NCBI RefSeq assembly: GCF_000218895.1
Contig: NC_015703.1
Coordinates: forward strand, 1,859,501 to 1,923,500
DNA: 64,000 nucleotides
Source: Runella slithyformis DSM 19594
GTDB taxonomy: Bacteria; Bacteroidota; Bacteroidia; Cytophagales; Spirosomataceae
Direction: 5' to 3'
Notes under the pieces: generated by a model
Told to the model about the DNA's origin: nothing
The model's database searches: none
The model's input: the letters and a program-made list of their open reading frames with translations, nothing else
Made by a program: the position numbers and the translations under genes
Shown: one piece after another, positions 17,895 to 27,026 of the stretch
How positions within the stretch are numbered: the stretch's first letter is position 1
Layout: each line of letters opens with the position of its first letter

Positions 17895-20354
17895 TTATCG
17901 GTTAAAAAGCACTGAGTCCGAACGATGGCCGCGCCGCATTTTTTTACGCCAGTCCAGCTGATATTTCAGCTTCATTTCTCCATTCTCATCCAGTGCCCTG
18001 ATAACCAGATTGTTGCCATCCAATGTATGCGTGACTGTATCATTAACATCACGTTTGAGATTGCTGAGAGGTACCTGCACCAATAAATCCGTCTTATCTC
18101 TGAAACTGTAGGTGCCGCCCACAAAAAATGTCAAAACACTGGACGCCACTTTCATTTGTTCCATGTTCAGTTCTTCTCCCTGCAATACAAACTGATTTTT
18201 TATATTTTCAAATCGAACGTTATCAAAATCACGCCGACGGAAAAATATACGCTGGATGCGCTTAATAGGCTCAAAATGATTCAGTTCTCCGTTAGTAAGC
18301 ACAAAGGCAAGTCGACCCTTCATGCTGGTCGGCACAAATTTAAAAGCCGATGTCAGTTGGCTGCTGTACGAAAAATCGGTACTGATTTCACCGCTGAGAT
18401 TACGGTCTGAAATGGTGGTTTGACCAAAATTTTCAAACGCGTAAAAAACCTTCTGTACATCCGCATGGTCTACTTTACCTTTGGCATATAACCGATGCAT
18501 CGGTTGGTCAAAATGCTCAATGCCGCCGGTGACCAAAAAATTACCCCCAAAAGCCTGCATCCTGACATTTTCACATTTCACCGTTTTCTCACTAAAATAA
18601 ACACGGCCTTTTACATTGGCGGCTTCAAACTTGCGATAATGTACTTTCGTAGCCATCAGTACCGCCTTCAATTCAAGCTGTGAGGCGATCTTGGCAATCA
18701 ACTTGGTAAAGAATTTGTCATTTTTCAGGGAATAGGGTTTATGATACTCCCGAATCCAATCCAACCCTAAGTCCGGCGTATACACGGCAATGTAGGCGTC
18801 TACTTTTTCCGATGAGTTGAAGGCATAGGGCAAAAGTCCCGTTACTTTTCCGCTGATACGGATCTTATTGCGCCGATGATTAAAATGCAGGTAAGATACA
18901 TCGACCGTTTTTTCATTGAACCGTATCGAACTGTACAGGCGGTTGAAGTTCATTTTTTGGGGAATGTAGGAAAAAGCGGCATTCTCCAGCTTGGCATGCC
19001 CGTCAAGTTTACCGTTCAACCCATTGGTCTTTTCATTGAAAATAGGATTCATCCTGCCGGTATAACAGTAACTGACGGTTGCTTTTCCGGCATTCAGCGC
19101 AAAATGATTTTCATCAAAAAGGGTATTCAATTTAGGTAAATCAGCTTTGAAGTTTCCCTCCATAGAAAGAAACGGATCATCAAAATTCGTAACGGTAAAA
19201 AACGTATTCAGCGGTACTGTACCATAAAATGCCCCCTTTACGTGTTCTGCCAACAGGCGGGAGTTGGGGTTGCCGGCCGGCAGGGCAGGGTTTGCCTGAT
19301 TGGTAAAATGACCCCTAGCCATGACATTCAGCAGCGGACCGATGGGACTTTCATAATTGAACGCTTGGGTCTGAAAATCAATAAGGACTGTTGGCTCTGT
19401 CTGCTGAAAAAGAGGCACGTCCATCCGAACAGTAGCCGTGACAACGGGTAAAATCCGGAAACGGCTGATGGTATCGGCCAGTCGTTTGGGAATAATCGTC
19501 AACGCCCGTGCGGCGTGGATGGTATCCGTCCGAATCTCCAGACGCGCGTGGCCTTTAGGGGCAAGGTCAAAGCTTCCTTTTAATTCAAACGTATCCTCAT
19601 ACACTTTGACTTTGGAGGGAAAAACGCGCAAAAAGGAAGTTTGTGCGCTGAACGTCATGTTCATATCCAACTCGGCAGGCTTATGATGCAGAAACGCCCC
19701 CCGCTTTTTATTGAATGCCAGGCCGTCAAAGAACACCCGTCCTTTCAGTTCCATTTCCCATAACGTATCTCTCAGATAAATATCGTTGGTGAGATCTTCC
19801 GCTTTCAGGGCAATGCGCTGGTTTTTACGGCTGTTTTCTAACGTAAACCCTACGTTTGTCAGGTTTACATTCTTTAAATTCCCCAACAGTTTATTGAGCG
19901 CAGCGGGGTCTCTTTTTTTACGCTTCCCCGGCAATGTATCCTGTGCCTGAAAAATACTGAGATTGGTATACCCGTCTTTATCCACGAAAACGGCTATTTT
20001 ACCTTCTTTCAATCGAACAGACTTTACCTGAAATTCTTTTTTAAACAGGCTTTTGGCGTCTATTTGAACCGTAAGTTGCCGGAGCGAAAGCAACTCGGTG
20101 CGGTGGCGGGCATAGGCCGTATCCTGCAAATGCACGTCAAAAAGAGAAAATGACACTCCTATACCGTTGGCGAAGGGCGTAAAGCCAAAATCACCGGCGG
20201 TCAGTTGACCGTTGATATTGTCATTGGCCTGTTTTAAAATGTACTGAAACGCTTCATCACGGTATTGATACGCCCAAATCAATACGCCTCCCATCAGTAC
20301 TGCCAATGCGCCGAATAAGTAAAGGGTTATGTTAATTATTTTGGAAAACCACAT
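17895..20354 (-). CDS. AsmA-like protein
   Basis: 819 aa from ATG 20354 (MWFSKIINITLYLFGALAVLMGGVLIWAYQYRDE); a TTG three codons upstream is ignored. One N-terminal membrane helix is followed by a long periplasmic beta-rich region with the AsmA N-terminal pattern (ILKQANDNINGQLTAGDFGFTPFANGIGVSFSLFDVHLQD) and a C-terminal AsmA part (MKGRLAFVLTNGELNHFEPIKRIQRIFF, residues about 685-815). AsmA/TamB-like proteins form hydrophobic grooves that bridge the envelope and move phospholipids to the outer membrane. The start lies 65 bases from the divergent aldo/keto reductase, sharing one promoter region. Confidence 0.85.
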   Translation of the reverse strand: MWFSKIINITLYLFGALAVLMGGVLIWAYQYRDEAFQYILKQANDNINGQLTAGDFGFTPFANGIGVSFSLFDVHLQDTAYARHRTELLSLRQLTVQIDAKSLFKKEFQVKSVRLKEGKIAVFVDKDGYTNLSIFQAQDTLPGKRKKRDPAALNKLLGNLKNVNLTNVGFTLENSRKNQRIALKAEDLTNDIYLRDTLWEMELKGRVFFDGLAFNKKRGAFLHHKPAELDMNMTFSAQTSFLRVFPSKVKVYEDTFELKGSFDLAPKGHARLEIRTDTIHAARALTIIPKRLADTISRFRILPVVTATVRMDVPLFQQTEPTVLIDFQTQAFNYESPIGPLLNVMARGHFTNQANPALPAGNPNSRLLAEHVKGAFYGTVPLNTFFTVTNFDDPFLSMEGNFKADLPKLNTLFDENHFALNAGKATVSYCYTGRMNPIFNEKTNGLNGKLDGHAKLENAAFSYIPQKMNFNRLYSSIRFNEKTVDVSYLHFNHRRNKIRISGKVTGLLPYAFNSSEKVDAYIAVYTPDLGLDWIREYHKPYSLKNDKFFTKLIAKIASQLELKAVLMATKVHYRKFEAANVKGRVYFSEKTVKCENVRMQAFGGNFLVTGGIEHFDQPMHRLYAKGKVDHADVQKVFYAFENFGQTTISDRNLSGEISTDFSYSSQLTSAFKFVPTSMKGRLAFVLTNGELNHFEPIKRIQRIFFRRRDFDNVRFENIKNQFVLQGEELNMEQMKVASSVLTFFVGGTYSFRDKTDLLVQVPLSNLKRDVNDTVTHTLDGNNLVIRALDENGEMKLKYQLDWRKKMRRGHRSDSVLFNR

Positions 20355-20418
20355 GCTTATCAAAGTAATACTGCAAAATACGTTACTTTGTACTATACAA
20401 AAATATCATACCAACACA

Positions 20419-21390
20419 ATGCACTACAGAAGATTTGGAAGAACCGATTGGCAGGTAAGCGAAATCGGTTATGGAATGTGGGGGCTGGCCGGATGGACCG
20501 GCTCCGAAGAAAACGAGTACAATGCCGCTCTGGATCGCTCCGTTGAACTGGGCTGTAATTTCTTTGATACCGCCTGGGGATACGGTGCCGGAGAAAGCGA
20601 GCGTACCCTTGGCCAACTGGTAAAACGCTACCCCGAAAAGCGTCTGTATATTGCCACCAAAATCCCGCCAAAAAATTTCAAATGGCCTTCTAAACCCGAA
20701 TATCCGCTGGAAGAGTGCTTTCCGGCCTCGCACATCATTGAGTATACCGAAAAAAGCCTTCATAATTTAGGCGTTGAAACTATTGATCTGCAGCAGTTTC
20801 ACGTATGGGAAGACGATTGGGCGCAGCACGAAGAATGGCAAAAAGCCATAGAGCAGCTCACCCGCGACGGCAAGGTACAACATTGGGGCATCAGCGTAAA
20901 TCGTTGGGAACCGGACAATGTGTTGAATACGCTCAAAACAGGTCTTATCTCGTCGGTGCAGGTGATCTACAATATTTTTGATCAAGCCCCGGAAGACAAT
21001 CTCTTTCCATTGTGCCGCGAGTTGGATGTAGCTGTGATTGCCCGCGTGCCTTTCGATGAAGGAACGCTCACCGGGACGATGACCAAAGAAACCACCTTCC
21101 CGTCCAACGATTGGCGCGCCACGTATTTTGTTCCCGAAAACCTGATTTCAAGCGTTGAGCATGCCGATGCTCTTCGTCCGCTGATTCCGGCGGGAATGAC
21201 CATGCCCGAGATGGCGCTGCGTTTTATTATGAGCAATCCCGACGTGGCCACGACCATTCCGGGAATGCGCAAAATCCGTAACGTAGAAGCCAATATGGGC
21301 GCTTCCGACGGCAATGGCTTGGAGGCTGCATTGCTCGAAACCCTCAAAGGCCATCGTTGGGACCGTGTGCCCACGAGCTGGAGTCAATAA
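20419..21390 (+). CDS. aldo/keto reductase
   Basis: 323 aa from ATG 20419 (MHYRRFGRTDWQVSEIGYG). The track of in-frame codons reaches back to 20329, but that part overlaps the divergent promoter region. The catalytic tetrad of the (beta/alpha)8 AKR fold is visible: Asp and Tyr in FFDTAWGYGAGESE, Lys in ATKIPPKN, and His in QQFHVWEDD. The C-terminal NADPH clamp is present as ATTIPGMRKIRNVEANMGA. Such enzymes reduce aldehydes and ketones with NADPH in the cytosol; the substrate cannot be predicted. Single gene followed by a strong terminator. Confidence 0.92.
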   Translation: MHYRRFGRTDWQVSEIGYGMWGLAGWTGSEENEYNAALDRSVELGCNFFDTAWGYGAGESERTLGQLVKRYPEKRLYIATKIPPKNFKWPSKPEYPLEECFPASHIIEYTEKSLHNLGVETIDLQQFHVWEDDWAQHEEWQKAIEQLTRDGKVQHWGISVNRWEPDNVLNTLKTGLISSVQVIYNIFDQAPEDNLFPLCRELDVAVIARVPFDEGTLTGTMTKETTFPSNDWRATYFVPENLISSVEHADALRPLIPAGMTMPEMALRFIMSNPDVATTIPGMRKIRNVEANMGASDGNGLEAALLETLKGHRWDRVPTSWSQ

Positions 21391-21397
21391 CTACCCC

Positions 21398-21441
21398 ATC
21401 AATAAGCCAAACAGGACTTCCTGTTCGGCTTATTGATTTTT
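21398..21441. terminator. bidirectional terminator between convergent genes
   Basis: Stem ATCAATAAGCC-AACAGGA / TCCTGTT-GGCTTATTGAT followed by T6 on the plus strand. It separates the aldo/keto reductase from the convergent DUF2254 gene. Confidence 0.9.
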
Positions 21442-22868
21442 TATTCACGGCTTGTCTTCAACTCCTGTAAGTATCGCTGATATTGCTGTTTCTTTAGTTG
21501 AATACTTTCTCCTTCGGCCTGCAATTGCTGAAAACGTTTCAGTACCGCCTCATAAAATTCAGCCAAGTGAGTCCGGAGGCTGTTTCGATGCTCTCGCCTG
21601 GCAAATGATCCTCCGTACGATGTGGATTGATTTTCGGTCAGCGTATGCAGGTATTGTAATTCCAGATCATCCACCTGATGCACCATCACCGAAAGTTTGT
21701 CAGCACAGGGCATGAAAGGCACTAAATTGGTGACGGTCTTAATGATATGCCTTACCACAATATAATCTTCTTTGCCCCAAAAGTAAATTTGATCGAACGC
21801 CAGATCCACGAGTTGTTCGAAGCTGAACTCCCGAATAAAAATATTTTTTTGGGTCAATAGCCTCGCTTCTTTGGAGACAGTTTCGCTCAATGCCGCTTTT
21901 TCGATGATTGTTCCGAGATAATCAATACAATTCAGGGCTGTAGTGGGGTCATTGACCGCCGGAGAGATCGCTTTGATGGCAATATCCACCAATTGCCGAA
22001 TCCCGAAAGGAATGTCCTGTTTATAACTTCGAAATTTATCCACTACAAAACAGTCCTGAATTTCTTTCAATAAAGGAGAAAGGAGTGATTTTTTCTCCGA
22101 AGGACACTTTATTTCCGCCAAAATTCCGCCCTGAATCACAAAACTGCCGATGTGAGGCCGTACCTCCATTCTGACTTTCGAGTCATGCGGGAATATCTTT
22201 TCCAATCGTTTATAGCGTAAAGAATCCAGGTAGCCACTGACGGGCGACGTAATCCGAATGATGGTATCAGTTGTAACTACAGCAGGCAAGGCATCATACA
22301 GTGTATCAATTTCACGAACGGTTCGAAGAGCAATGTTTTGAGTAATACTCGATGCATTGATATTACCGATAATATGGTGAATGAATAAGGGAAAAACCAC
22401 AATGATAAGGTAAAAGCTGCCCACAATTCCAAACTTAGGATAGATCAGGGAAGCATCCGACCATCCAAAATACTGTAAGCCCATCAGGTAGGCCACACAC
22501 GCCAGAAATGACCACAGAAAAAAGCGACTGAATTGGTCATATTCAAAAAAGGAGCGAATGATTCGCGGTGAAAACTGCACAGAGGCCAATTGCAGCGCCA
22601 CAAATACGAAGGAAAAAGTAGTGACCACAATGGTTGTTAGAATCCCGGCCAAGGCCGTCAGAAAACCGTCCAAAAGTACGTTTTCCTGCCCGGGTCGCCA
22701 CGCCTGCAGACAAAGGGTTAAAAAAGCGGTAATTACATACGAAATCAAAACCAGCCATAGCCAATTTGACTTAATACGCTCATGAAATTGATAAATTCGA
22801 CGAAAAAACATATAAAAAAGGAATAATGAAGTATCGTTCAACGGGGCTGGGCTTATGGTTTGACTCAT
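21441..22868 (-). CDS. DUF2254 family predicted membrane protein
   Basis: 475 aa from ATG 22868; a TTG five codons upstream is possible. Four membrane helices in the N-terminal 190 residues (for instance WLVLISYVITAFLTLCLQAW and FLWSFLACVAYLMGLQYFG) are followed by a soluble C-terminal half with IRITSPVSGYLDSL and AISPAVNDPTTALNCIDYL, the latter the most recognisable DUF2254 stretch. No function is established for the family. It starts 45 bases after the EamA gene stop (22914) on the same strand, so the two may be cotranscribed. Confidence 0.85.
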   Translation of the reverse strand: MSQTISPAPLNDTSLFLFYMFFRRIYQFHERIKSNWLWLVLISYVITAFLTLCLQAWRPGQENVLLDGFLTALAGILTTIVVTTFSFVFVALQLASVQFSPRIIRSFFEYDQFSRFFLWSFLACVAYLMGLQYFGWSDASLIYPKFGIVGSFYLIIVVFPLFIHHIIGNINASSITQNIALRTVREIDTLYDALPAVVTTDTIIRITSPVSGYLDSLRYKRLEKIFPHDSKVRMEVRPHIGSFVIQGGILAEIKCPSEKKSLLSPLLKEIQDCFVVDKFRSYKQDIPFGIRQLVDIAIKAISPAVNDPTTALNCIDYLGTIIEKAALSETVSKEARLLTQKNIFIREFSFEQLVDLAFDQIYFWGKEDYIVVRHIIKTVTNLVPFMPCADKLSVMVHQVDDLELQYLHTLTENQSTSYGGSFARREHRNSLRTHLAEFYEAVLKRFQQLQAEGESIQLKKQQYQRYLQELKTSRE

Positions 22869-22913
22869 AGATGACCGGCTCAAAATTAGGAGTTTATTGC
22901 CGGTATCCTACTT

Positions 22914-23813
22914 TCACTTTTTCCCTTTCCAACTGATCAGAAGCACCCCCAGCAGGACCAGTACCGTTCCAAAAATCTGAAGCGGAGAAATCGTTTCTCC
23001 CAAAATGGTCGTTGCCAAAAAGATTGTAAAGATCGGTCCGATGGCGGCGATGATGGAAGCATTGCCCGAACCTACCCGCTTTATCCCTTCGGCAATGGCA
23101 AACGTGGGCAATACGGTCACAAAGATTGCCATTGCCAGTCCGATCCAATATACCTGAGGCGGGTAGTGCCAAATCTGTAAACGATTGACGACAAAGCAAT
23201 GAAGTATAATGGGAATGGTCGCGGCAATCATGGCATATACCGTAAACTTCTGAGAGCCCACTTTCGGAATGACGTTGTCACTGCCGACCAAAAACAAGGC
23301 ATACACCAATCCGCTCAGAAGCACCAAAGAAGCACCCAATAGCACATTTTTTTGCTCCCCTGGCGCTATATTTTGAAGGAATGCCAGCAAAATCCCGAAA
23401 TAGGTAAGCCCCAATGCCGCCAATTGCAGCCCGGTCACCTTTTTTTTCTTAAAACCGGCATTAATAATCAATACAAACGTAGGATAGATAAACAGCAGGA
23501 TTCGCTCCAGGCCTGCGCTGATATAGTTGAATGCCCAAAAATTGAAGTAACTGGCAATGTAATACCCCATAATCCCCAGTACAGCCACCCCAACCCATTC
23601 CTTTATTTTAAGGCGAGCAGTATCATTTTTGGATGAAATACGATACGCAAAAAACGCATAAATCGGGAACGAAATCCCCATTCGAAGTGTCAGAAGAGAA
23701 ATGGTGTCTATCTCATACCGATACGCCAATTTGATAAATATACCTTTGAGCGCGAAGCAAAATGCCGCAAAAAGAACCAAAAAGGCCCCTAACCAATAGT
23801 ACTTTTTAGCCAT
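22914..23813 (-). CDS. DMT-superfamily (EamA) transporter
   Basis: 299 aa with ten predicted membrane helices in two EamA repeats (about 7-145 and 155-298). It opens MAKKYYWLGAFLVLFAAFCFALKGIFIKLAY; the second repeat contains GNASIIAAIGPIFTIFLATTILGE and ends LVLLGVLLISWKGKK. EamA proteins are inner-membrane exporters of amino acids, nucleobases or drugs; the substrate is not predictable. Its start is only about 20 bases from the divergent promoter of the thiolase gene. Confidence 0.9.
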   Translation of the reverse strand: MAKKYYWLGAFLVLFAAFCFALKGIFIKLAYRYEIDTISLLTLRMGISFPIYAFFAYRISSKNDTARLKIKEWVGVAVLGIMGYYIASYFNFWAFNYISAGLERILLFIYPTFVLIINAGFKKKKVTGLQLAALGLTYFGILLAFLQNIAPGEQKNVLLGASLVLLSGLVYALFLVGSDNVIPKVGSQKFTVYAMIAATIPIILHCFVVNRLQIWHYPPQVYWIGLAMAIFVTVLPTFAIAEGIKRVGSGNASIIAAIGPIFTIFLATTILGETISPLQIFGTVLVLLGVLLISWKGKK

Positions 23814-23814
23814 A

Positions 23815-23843
23815 TTGACTAAACTGAAAAACCGTTACCTTTG
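23815..23843 (+). promoter_or_regulatory. Bacteroidota-type promoter of the thiolase gene
   Basis: TTG at 23815-23817, an 18-base spacer, and TACCTTTG at 23836-23843, a full match to TTG-N(17-23)-TAnnTTTG. The ATG follows 64 bases later. Confidence 0.7.
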
Positions 23844-23906
23844 GTTCTTGTATTTCCAAAATCAGTAAGCAACCTTATTCCAAAAACACTTCAACTCATC
23901 AACCTA

Positions 23907-25088
23907 ATGCAATCGGTTTATATTGTTTCTGCGGTTCGGACGCCTATCGGCAGTTTCGGCGGTTCTTTATCCGGACTTTCAGCCACGCAACTGGGAGCAG
24001 CGGCTATTCGCGGTGCCCTTTCTCATATCCCTCTTGACCCGCAGTTGCCGGAAGCCGTGTATATGGGCAACGTTGTCTCTGCCAATCTGGGACAGGCTCC
24101 CGCGCGTCAGGCGGCTATTTTTGGCGGCCTCAGCAAATACGCCACCTGTACCACCGTCAATAAAGTCTGCGCTTCGGGCATGAAATCCGTCATGATGGGA
24201 GCACAGGATATTGTATTGGGACAGGCTGACATTGTGGTGACAGGCGGCATGGAAAGCATGTCTAACGCGCCTTTTTACCTGGACAAAGCCCGCTTTGGCG
24301 GGTATGGCTACGGCAATGGTACGTTTATTGACGGCTTGGCAAAAGACGGCCTGGTAGATGTTTATGGCGGCATGTCCATGGGAGTATGTGCCGATGCCAC
24401 CGCTGCCAAATATGGCTTTTCGCGCGAAGAGCAGGACGCCTACACGATTGCTTCGTATCAACGCAGTGCCGAAGCCTGGAGCGCCGGTCATTTTGGCAAC
24501 GAAGTGGTTTCTGTAGAAGTGCCTCAGCGAAAAGGCGATGCCGTCGTTGTGTCGCAGGACGAAGAATATAAAAACGTTAAATTCGATAAAATTCCCACGT
24601 TACGGCCCGCATTCGGCAAAGACGGTACCGTAACAGCCGCAAGCTCCTCTACAATCAATGACGGGGCCGCGGCCCTGATTTTGATGAGCGAACGCAAGGT
24701 AAAAGAATTGGGTATTACGCCGTTGGCCCGTATTGTCTCCTTTGCCGATGCAGAGCATGACCCCGAGTGGTTTACTACGGCTCCCACCATAGCCGCCCCC
24801 AAAGCCCTCAAACGAGCCGGACTCACCGCCGACCAAATAGATTTTTACGAAGTAAACGAAGCGTTTGCGGTGGTTACGCTGGCCTTTATGAAAGAGATGG
24901 GCGTAGCCCACGAAAAGATCAATGTGTTTGGGGGAGGGGTATCTCTGGGCCATCCTTTGGGCTGTTCGGGCGCTCGTATTGTGGTTACTCTTCAAAATGT
25001 ATTGACGCAAAAGGGCGGCAAATACGGCCTGGCCGCAATCTGCAACGGTGGAGGCGGCGCTTCGGCGATTATTATTGAGAAGGTGTAA
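23907..25088 (+). CDS. acetyl-CoA C-acyltransferase (thiolase)
   Basis: 393 aa from ATG 23907 (MQSVYIVSAVRTPIGSFGG), the standard thiolase start and length; in-frame codons upstream begin at a non-conserved GTG-like region. Catalytic residues are in place: Cys88 in NKVCASGMKS, His in GGGVSLGHPLGCSGAR, and the second Cys in GLAAICNGGGGASA. The enzyme condenses two acetyl-CoA to acetoacetyl-CoA or cleaves 3-ketoacyl-CoA. No beta-oxidation partner is adjacent, so the biosynthetic or degradative direction is open. It has its own promoter and terminator. Confidence 0.95.
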   Translation: MQSVYIVSAVRTPIGSFGGSLSGLSATQLGAAAIRGALSHIPLDPQLPEAVYMGNVVSANLGQAPARQAAIFGGLSKYATCTTVNKVCASGMKSVMMGAQDIVLGQADIVVTGGMESMSNAPFYLDKARFGGYGYGNGTFIDGLAKDGLVDVYGGMSMGVCADATAAKYGFSREEQDAYTIASYQRSAEAWSAGHFGNEVVSVEVPQRKGDAVVVSQDEEYKNVKFDKIPTLRPAFGKDGTVTAASSSTINDGAAALILMSERKVKELGITPLARIVSFADAEHDPEWFTTAPTIAAPKALKRAGLTADQIDFYEVNEAFAVVTLAFMKEMGVAHEKINVFGGGVSLGHPLGCSGARIVVTLQNVLTQKGGKYGLAAICNGGGGASAIIIEKV

Positions 25089-25109
25089 CAGGGGTTGAAA
25101 CGACATTTG

Positions 25110-25149
25110 AGGCCGCTTATCGAAACACAGGTAAGCGGCCTGCCTTTTT
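25110..25149 (+). terminator. intrinsic terminator of thiolase gene
   Basis: Perfect 10-bp stem AGGCCGCTTA / TAAGCGGCCT with a 12-base loop, then TGCCTTTTT. Confidence 0.9.
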
Positions 25150-25195
25150 CAGCAAATTTACGTATATGCCAAATGCACAATAGCCGCCTTTTGAA

Positions 25196-25807
25196 ATGAA
25201 CTACCGTTATTTCCTCATTTACAAGCCATTCGGTATGATGTCGCAGTTTTCAAAAGAAGGCGATAAACCAACCTTGGCCGATTTACCCTTTCAATTCCCG
25301 AAAGACATTTATCCGGTAGGGCGATTGGATGCCGACAGTGAAGGTTTGCTTTTACTGACCAATGATTCTTTTCTCAATAATCGCCTGCTGAATCCCAAAT
25401 TCAGGCATCAACGGACCTATTTTGTGCAGGTAGACGGGCAAATTTCAAATGAAGCGGTTCAAAAACTTCAAAAAGGAGTTCAGATTTCGATTGATGGGAA
25501 GCCCCATCAGACATTGCCCGCCAAAGCTGAATTATTGGTCAATGAGCCACCGTTGCCTCCTCGAAATCCACCGATCCGCGTCCGACAGACTATTCCGACA
25601 AGCTGGGTTTCCCTAACCCTGCACGAAGGCAAGAACCGACAGGTCCGCCGTATGACGGCGGCGGTGGGGTTTCCTACCTTACGGCTGGTCAGATGGGCCA
25701 TTGAAGATGTAAAAATAGGAACGATGCAACCGGCCGAAGTGGTGGAAGTGGAAAAGGAATGGTTATTTAAGAAACTGAAAATCCTATCGAAAAATATACC
25801 CTTTTGA
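25196..25807 (+). CDS. RluE-type 23S rRNA pseudouridine synthase
   Basis: 203 aa, without an S4 domain, as in RluE and RsuA-family short forms. It opens MNYRYFLIYKPFGMMSQFSKEG; the catalytic Asp45 lies in VGRLDADSEGLLLLTND, and LTLHEGKNRQVRRMTAAVGFPTLRLVR is the conserved RNA-binding C-terminal motif. The family converts a uridine in 23S rRNA to pseudouridine; RluE acts at U2457 in E. coli. The exact target is inferred from resemblance. Monocistronic and convergent with the regulator at 25866. Confidence 0.9.
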   Translation: MNYRYFLIYKPFGMMSQFSKEGDKPTLADLPFQFPKDIYPVGRLDADSEGLLLLTNDSFLNNRLLNPKFRHQRTYFVQVDGQISNEAVQKLQKGVQISIDGKPHQTLPAKAELLVNEPPLPPRNPPIRVRQTIPTSWVSLTLHEGKNRQVRRMTAAVGFPTLRLVRWAIEDVKIGTMQPAEVVEVEKEWLFKKLKILSKNIPF

Positions 25808-25819
25808 GTTACACAAAAT

Positions 25820-25857
25820 GCCGGCCCGGTCCCCGAGAGGTGTCAGGCCGGGCCGGC
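25820..25857. terminator. GC-rich hairpin between convergent genes
   Basis: Perfect 10-bp stem GCCGGCCCGG / CCGGGCCGGC with an 18-base loop. T-tracts are weak on both sides (only four T on the minus strand), so efficiency is uncertain, but its place between two gene ends fits a terminator. Confidence 0.6.
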
Positions 25858-25865
25858 TTACTCCG

Positions 25866-26288
25866 TCAGTCTTCTATAAGTTCTAATTCAGGAGTTATTT
25901 CGAGAATCAGGGAGGATTCCTGCTCGATTATCTCTTTTTTAATCTCCAATGATCTTGCGGTAAAATCTACAGGGTCGATCTCGAGCGCTTCACAGATTTC
26001 AAAAAGCATATCTGAAGTGGGGAGTGTTTTTCCATTTTCATAATTTGAGAGCTGAGCCTGAGTAAGCTGGGCCGCTTCCGCTAACTGTCCTTGGCTCCAA
26101 CCTCTTTTTTCTCTAAATTCATTGATAGTCTTACCAATAAAGCTATACTTCAATTTACGGTCTCTTTTAACGATGAGTGTTTTTTTTTCGGGGGGGACCC
26201 CCACATTGGCCGGTTGAGCTAAGGGAGGATTTTGTTCTTTTTTTTTAACCCTTAGATCTCCCTCTCGGGCAATAGCATCCGCTTTCAT
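25866..26288 (-). CDS. XRE-family helix-turn-helix regulator
   Basis: 140 aa. A basic, disordered N-terminal arm (1-48, rich in Lys, Pro) precedes a Cro/C1-type HTH domain (about 52-110: IGKTINEFREKRGWSQGQLA then LTQAQLSNYENGKTLPTSDML) and an acidic C-terminal tail ending ELELIED. The HTH core is complete. The arm is encoded through adjoining runs of seven C and nine A (minus-strand sense, 26180-26196), prone to slippage. Its neighbours are a Cys-rich orphan and a SIR2 protein, and it may control the AT palindromes at 26861-26918; that link is inference. It could instead be an unrelated housekeeping regulator. Confidence 0.85.
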   Translation of the reverse strand: MKADAIAREGDLRVKKKEQNPPLAQPANVGVPPEKKTLIVKRDRKLKYSFIGKTINEFREKRGWSQGQLAEAAQLTQAQLSNYENGKTLPTSDMLFEICEALEIDPVDFTARSLEIKKEIIEQESSLILEITPELELIED

Positions 26289-26381
26289 AATGAAAATTTT
26301 AAGGTGAAACGATATAATACCTAAAACGATCTTTCCTCAATGGTTAATCTATCGCAGAAAGACCTCCTTTTCAACCACAAC

Positions 26382-26795
26382 TTAAGAGCTGTGTCTTTTT
26401 AATTTACCCTTATTTTTAATTTCCAGTGTTTTGATGAGCATTTCTAACAGTACTTTCCATTCTTCAAATTCACAACGCTTATTATGAGGAACCAACTCTT
26501 CGAGCCCTCCAAGGTTAAATTGTAATTTTATCAGAATCGCCAAAAAATTCTGTCGGTGTACCGATCCAAGTATAAAAGACTCATTTTCAAAGCATTTCAT
26601 CATTCCTCCCACCTCTATCAAACAGGCATCAAGATTGTCTCGAATACACGGCGTGCATACGTAAGCGCACAAGTCGTACAGGTTTTCAGAGACATGGCAG
26701 ACAACTTCTACCAGTTTTGCGATTTTAAGGTTGTGTGCCGGCACCGAATTATGCGTCAGAGCTGACACCGACACGGAATAGATTTCTGCCTTCAT
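26382..26795 (-). CDS. Cys-rich hypothetical protein, divergent from SIR2 gene
   Basis: 137 aa that I do not recognise. It is soluble and probably helical, with Cys33, then Cys43, Cys47, Cys50 and Cys58 within CAYVCTPCIRDNLDAC, more Cys at 68 and 108, and a Lys-rich C-terminus (IKTLEIKNKGKLKRHSS). The Cys spacing could hold a metal or form disulfides, but the pattern does not match a family I know. It is transcribed away from the SIR2 gene across a 231-base AT-rich region, and towards the XRE gene 93 bases downstream, so it may be cotranscribed with that regulator. Codon use is AT-rich, as for the SIR2 gene. Confidence 0.55.
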   Translation of the reverse strand: MKAEIYSVSVSALTHNSVPAHNLKIAKLVEVVCHVSENLYDLCAYVCTPCIRDNLDACLIEVGGMMKCFENESFILGSVHRQNFLAILIKLQFNLGGLEELVPHNKRCEFEEWKVLLEMLIKTLEIKNKGKLKRHSS

Positions 26796-26860
26796 GATTA
26801 TTGGAATTTAAATGTTAGTCAATATTCATGTCTATGTTCTCTGGCTTTTTGGAATTTATT

Positions 26861-26918
26861 ATACAAAATTATATATATTTCACAGACTTCCAAGAAAAAT
26901 ATATAAAATTTTATATAT
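26861..26918. promoter_or_regulatory. paired AT-rich palindromes (candidate operators) in divergent promoter region
   Basis: A perfect 20-bp palindrome, ATATATAAAATTTTATATAT, occupies 26899-26918. A near copy, ATACAAAATTATATATAT, lies at 26861-26878; matching positions are 40 bp apart, close to four helical turns. Together they sit between the orphan gene start (26795) and SIR2 start (27027). They resemble a two-site operator for a dimeric repressor, for example the XRE protein; AT-rich promoter DNA is the alternative. Confidence 0.45.
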
Positions 26919-27026
26919 ACCATCTTCTATTTTCGCTGGATAAGTATTTTGGACAGCATAAGTAAATAATCTAGTTAATCTATTTTAAAGGTAATAAATT
27001 CATCTTCAAGCTATTCAACCACTTAT

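Noticed and set aside
25820-25857. GC-rich perfect palindrome as a recombination or repeat element
   Set aside because: Its position exactly between two convergent gene ends is better explained as a terminator; no second copy was noticed in the window.
26899-26918. Palindrome as an insertion-sequence end or attachment site
   Set aside because: No transposase, integrase or target duplication was found; the site fits an operator or promoter better.
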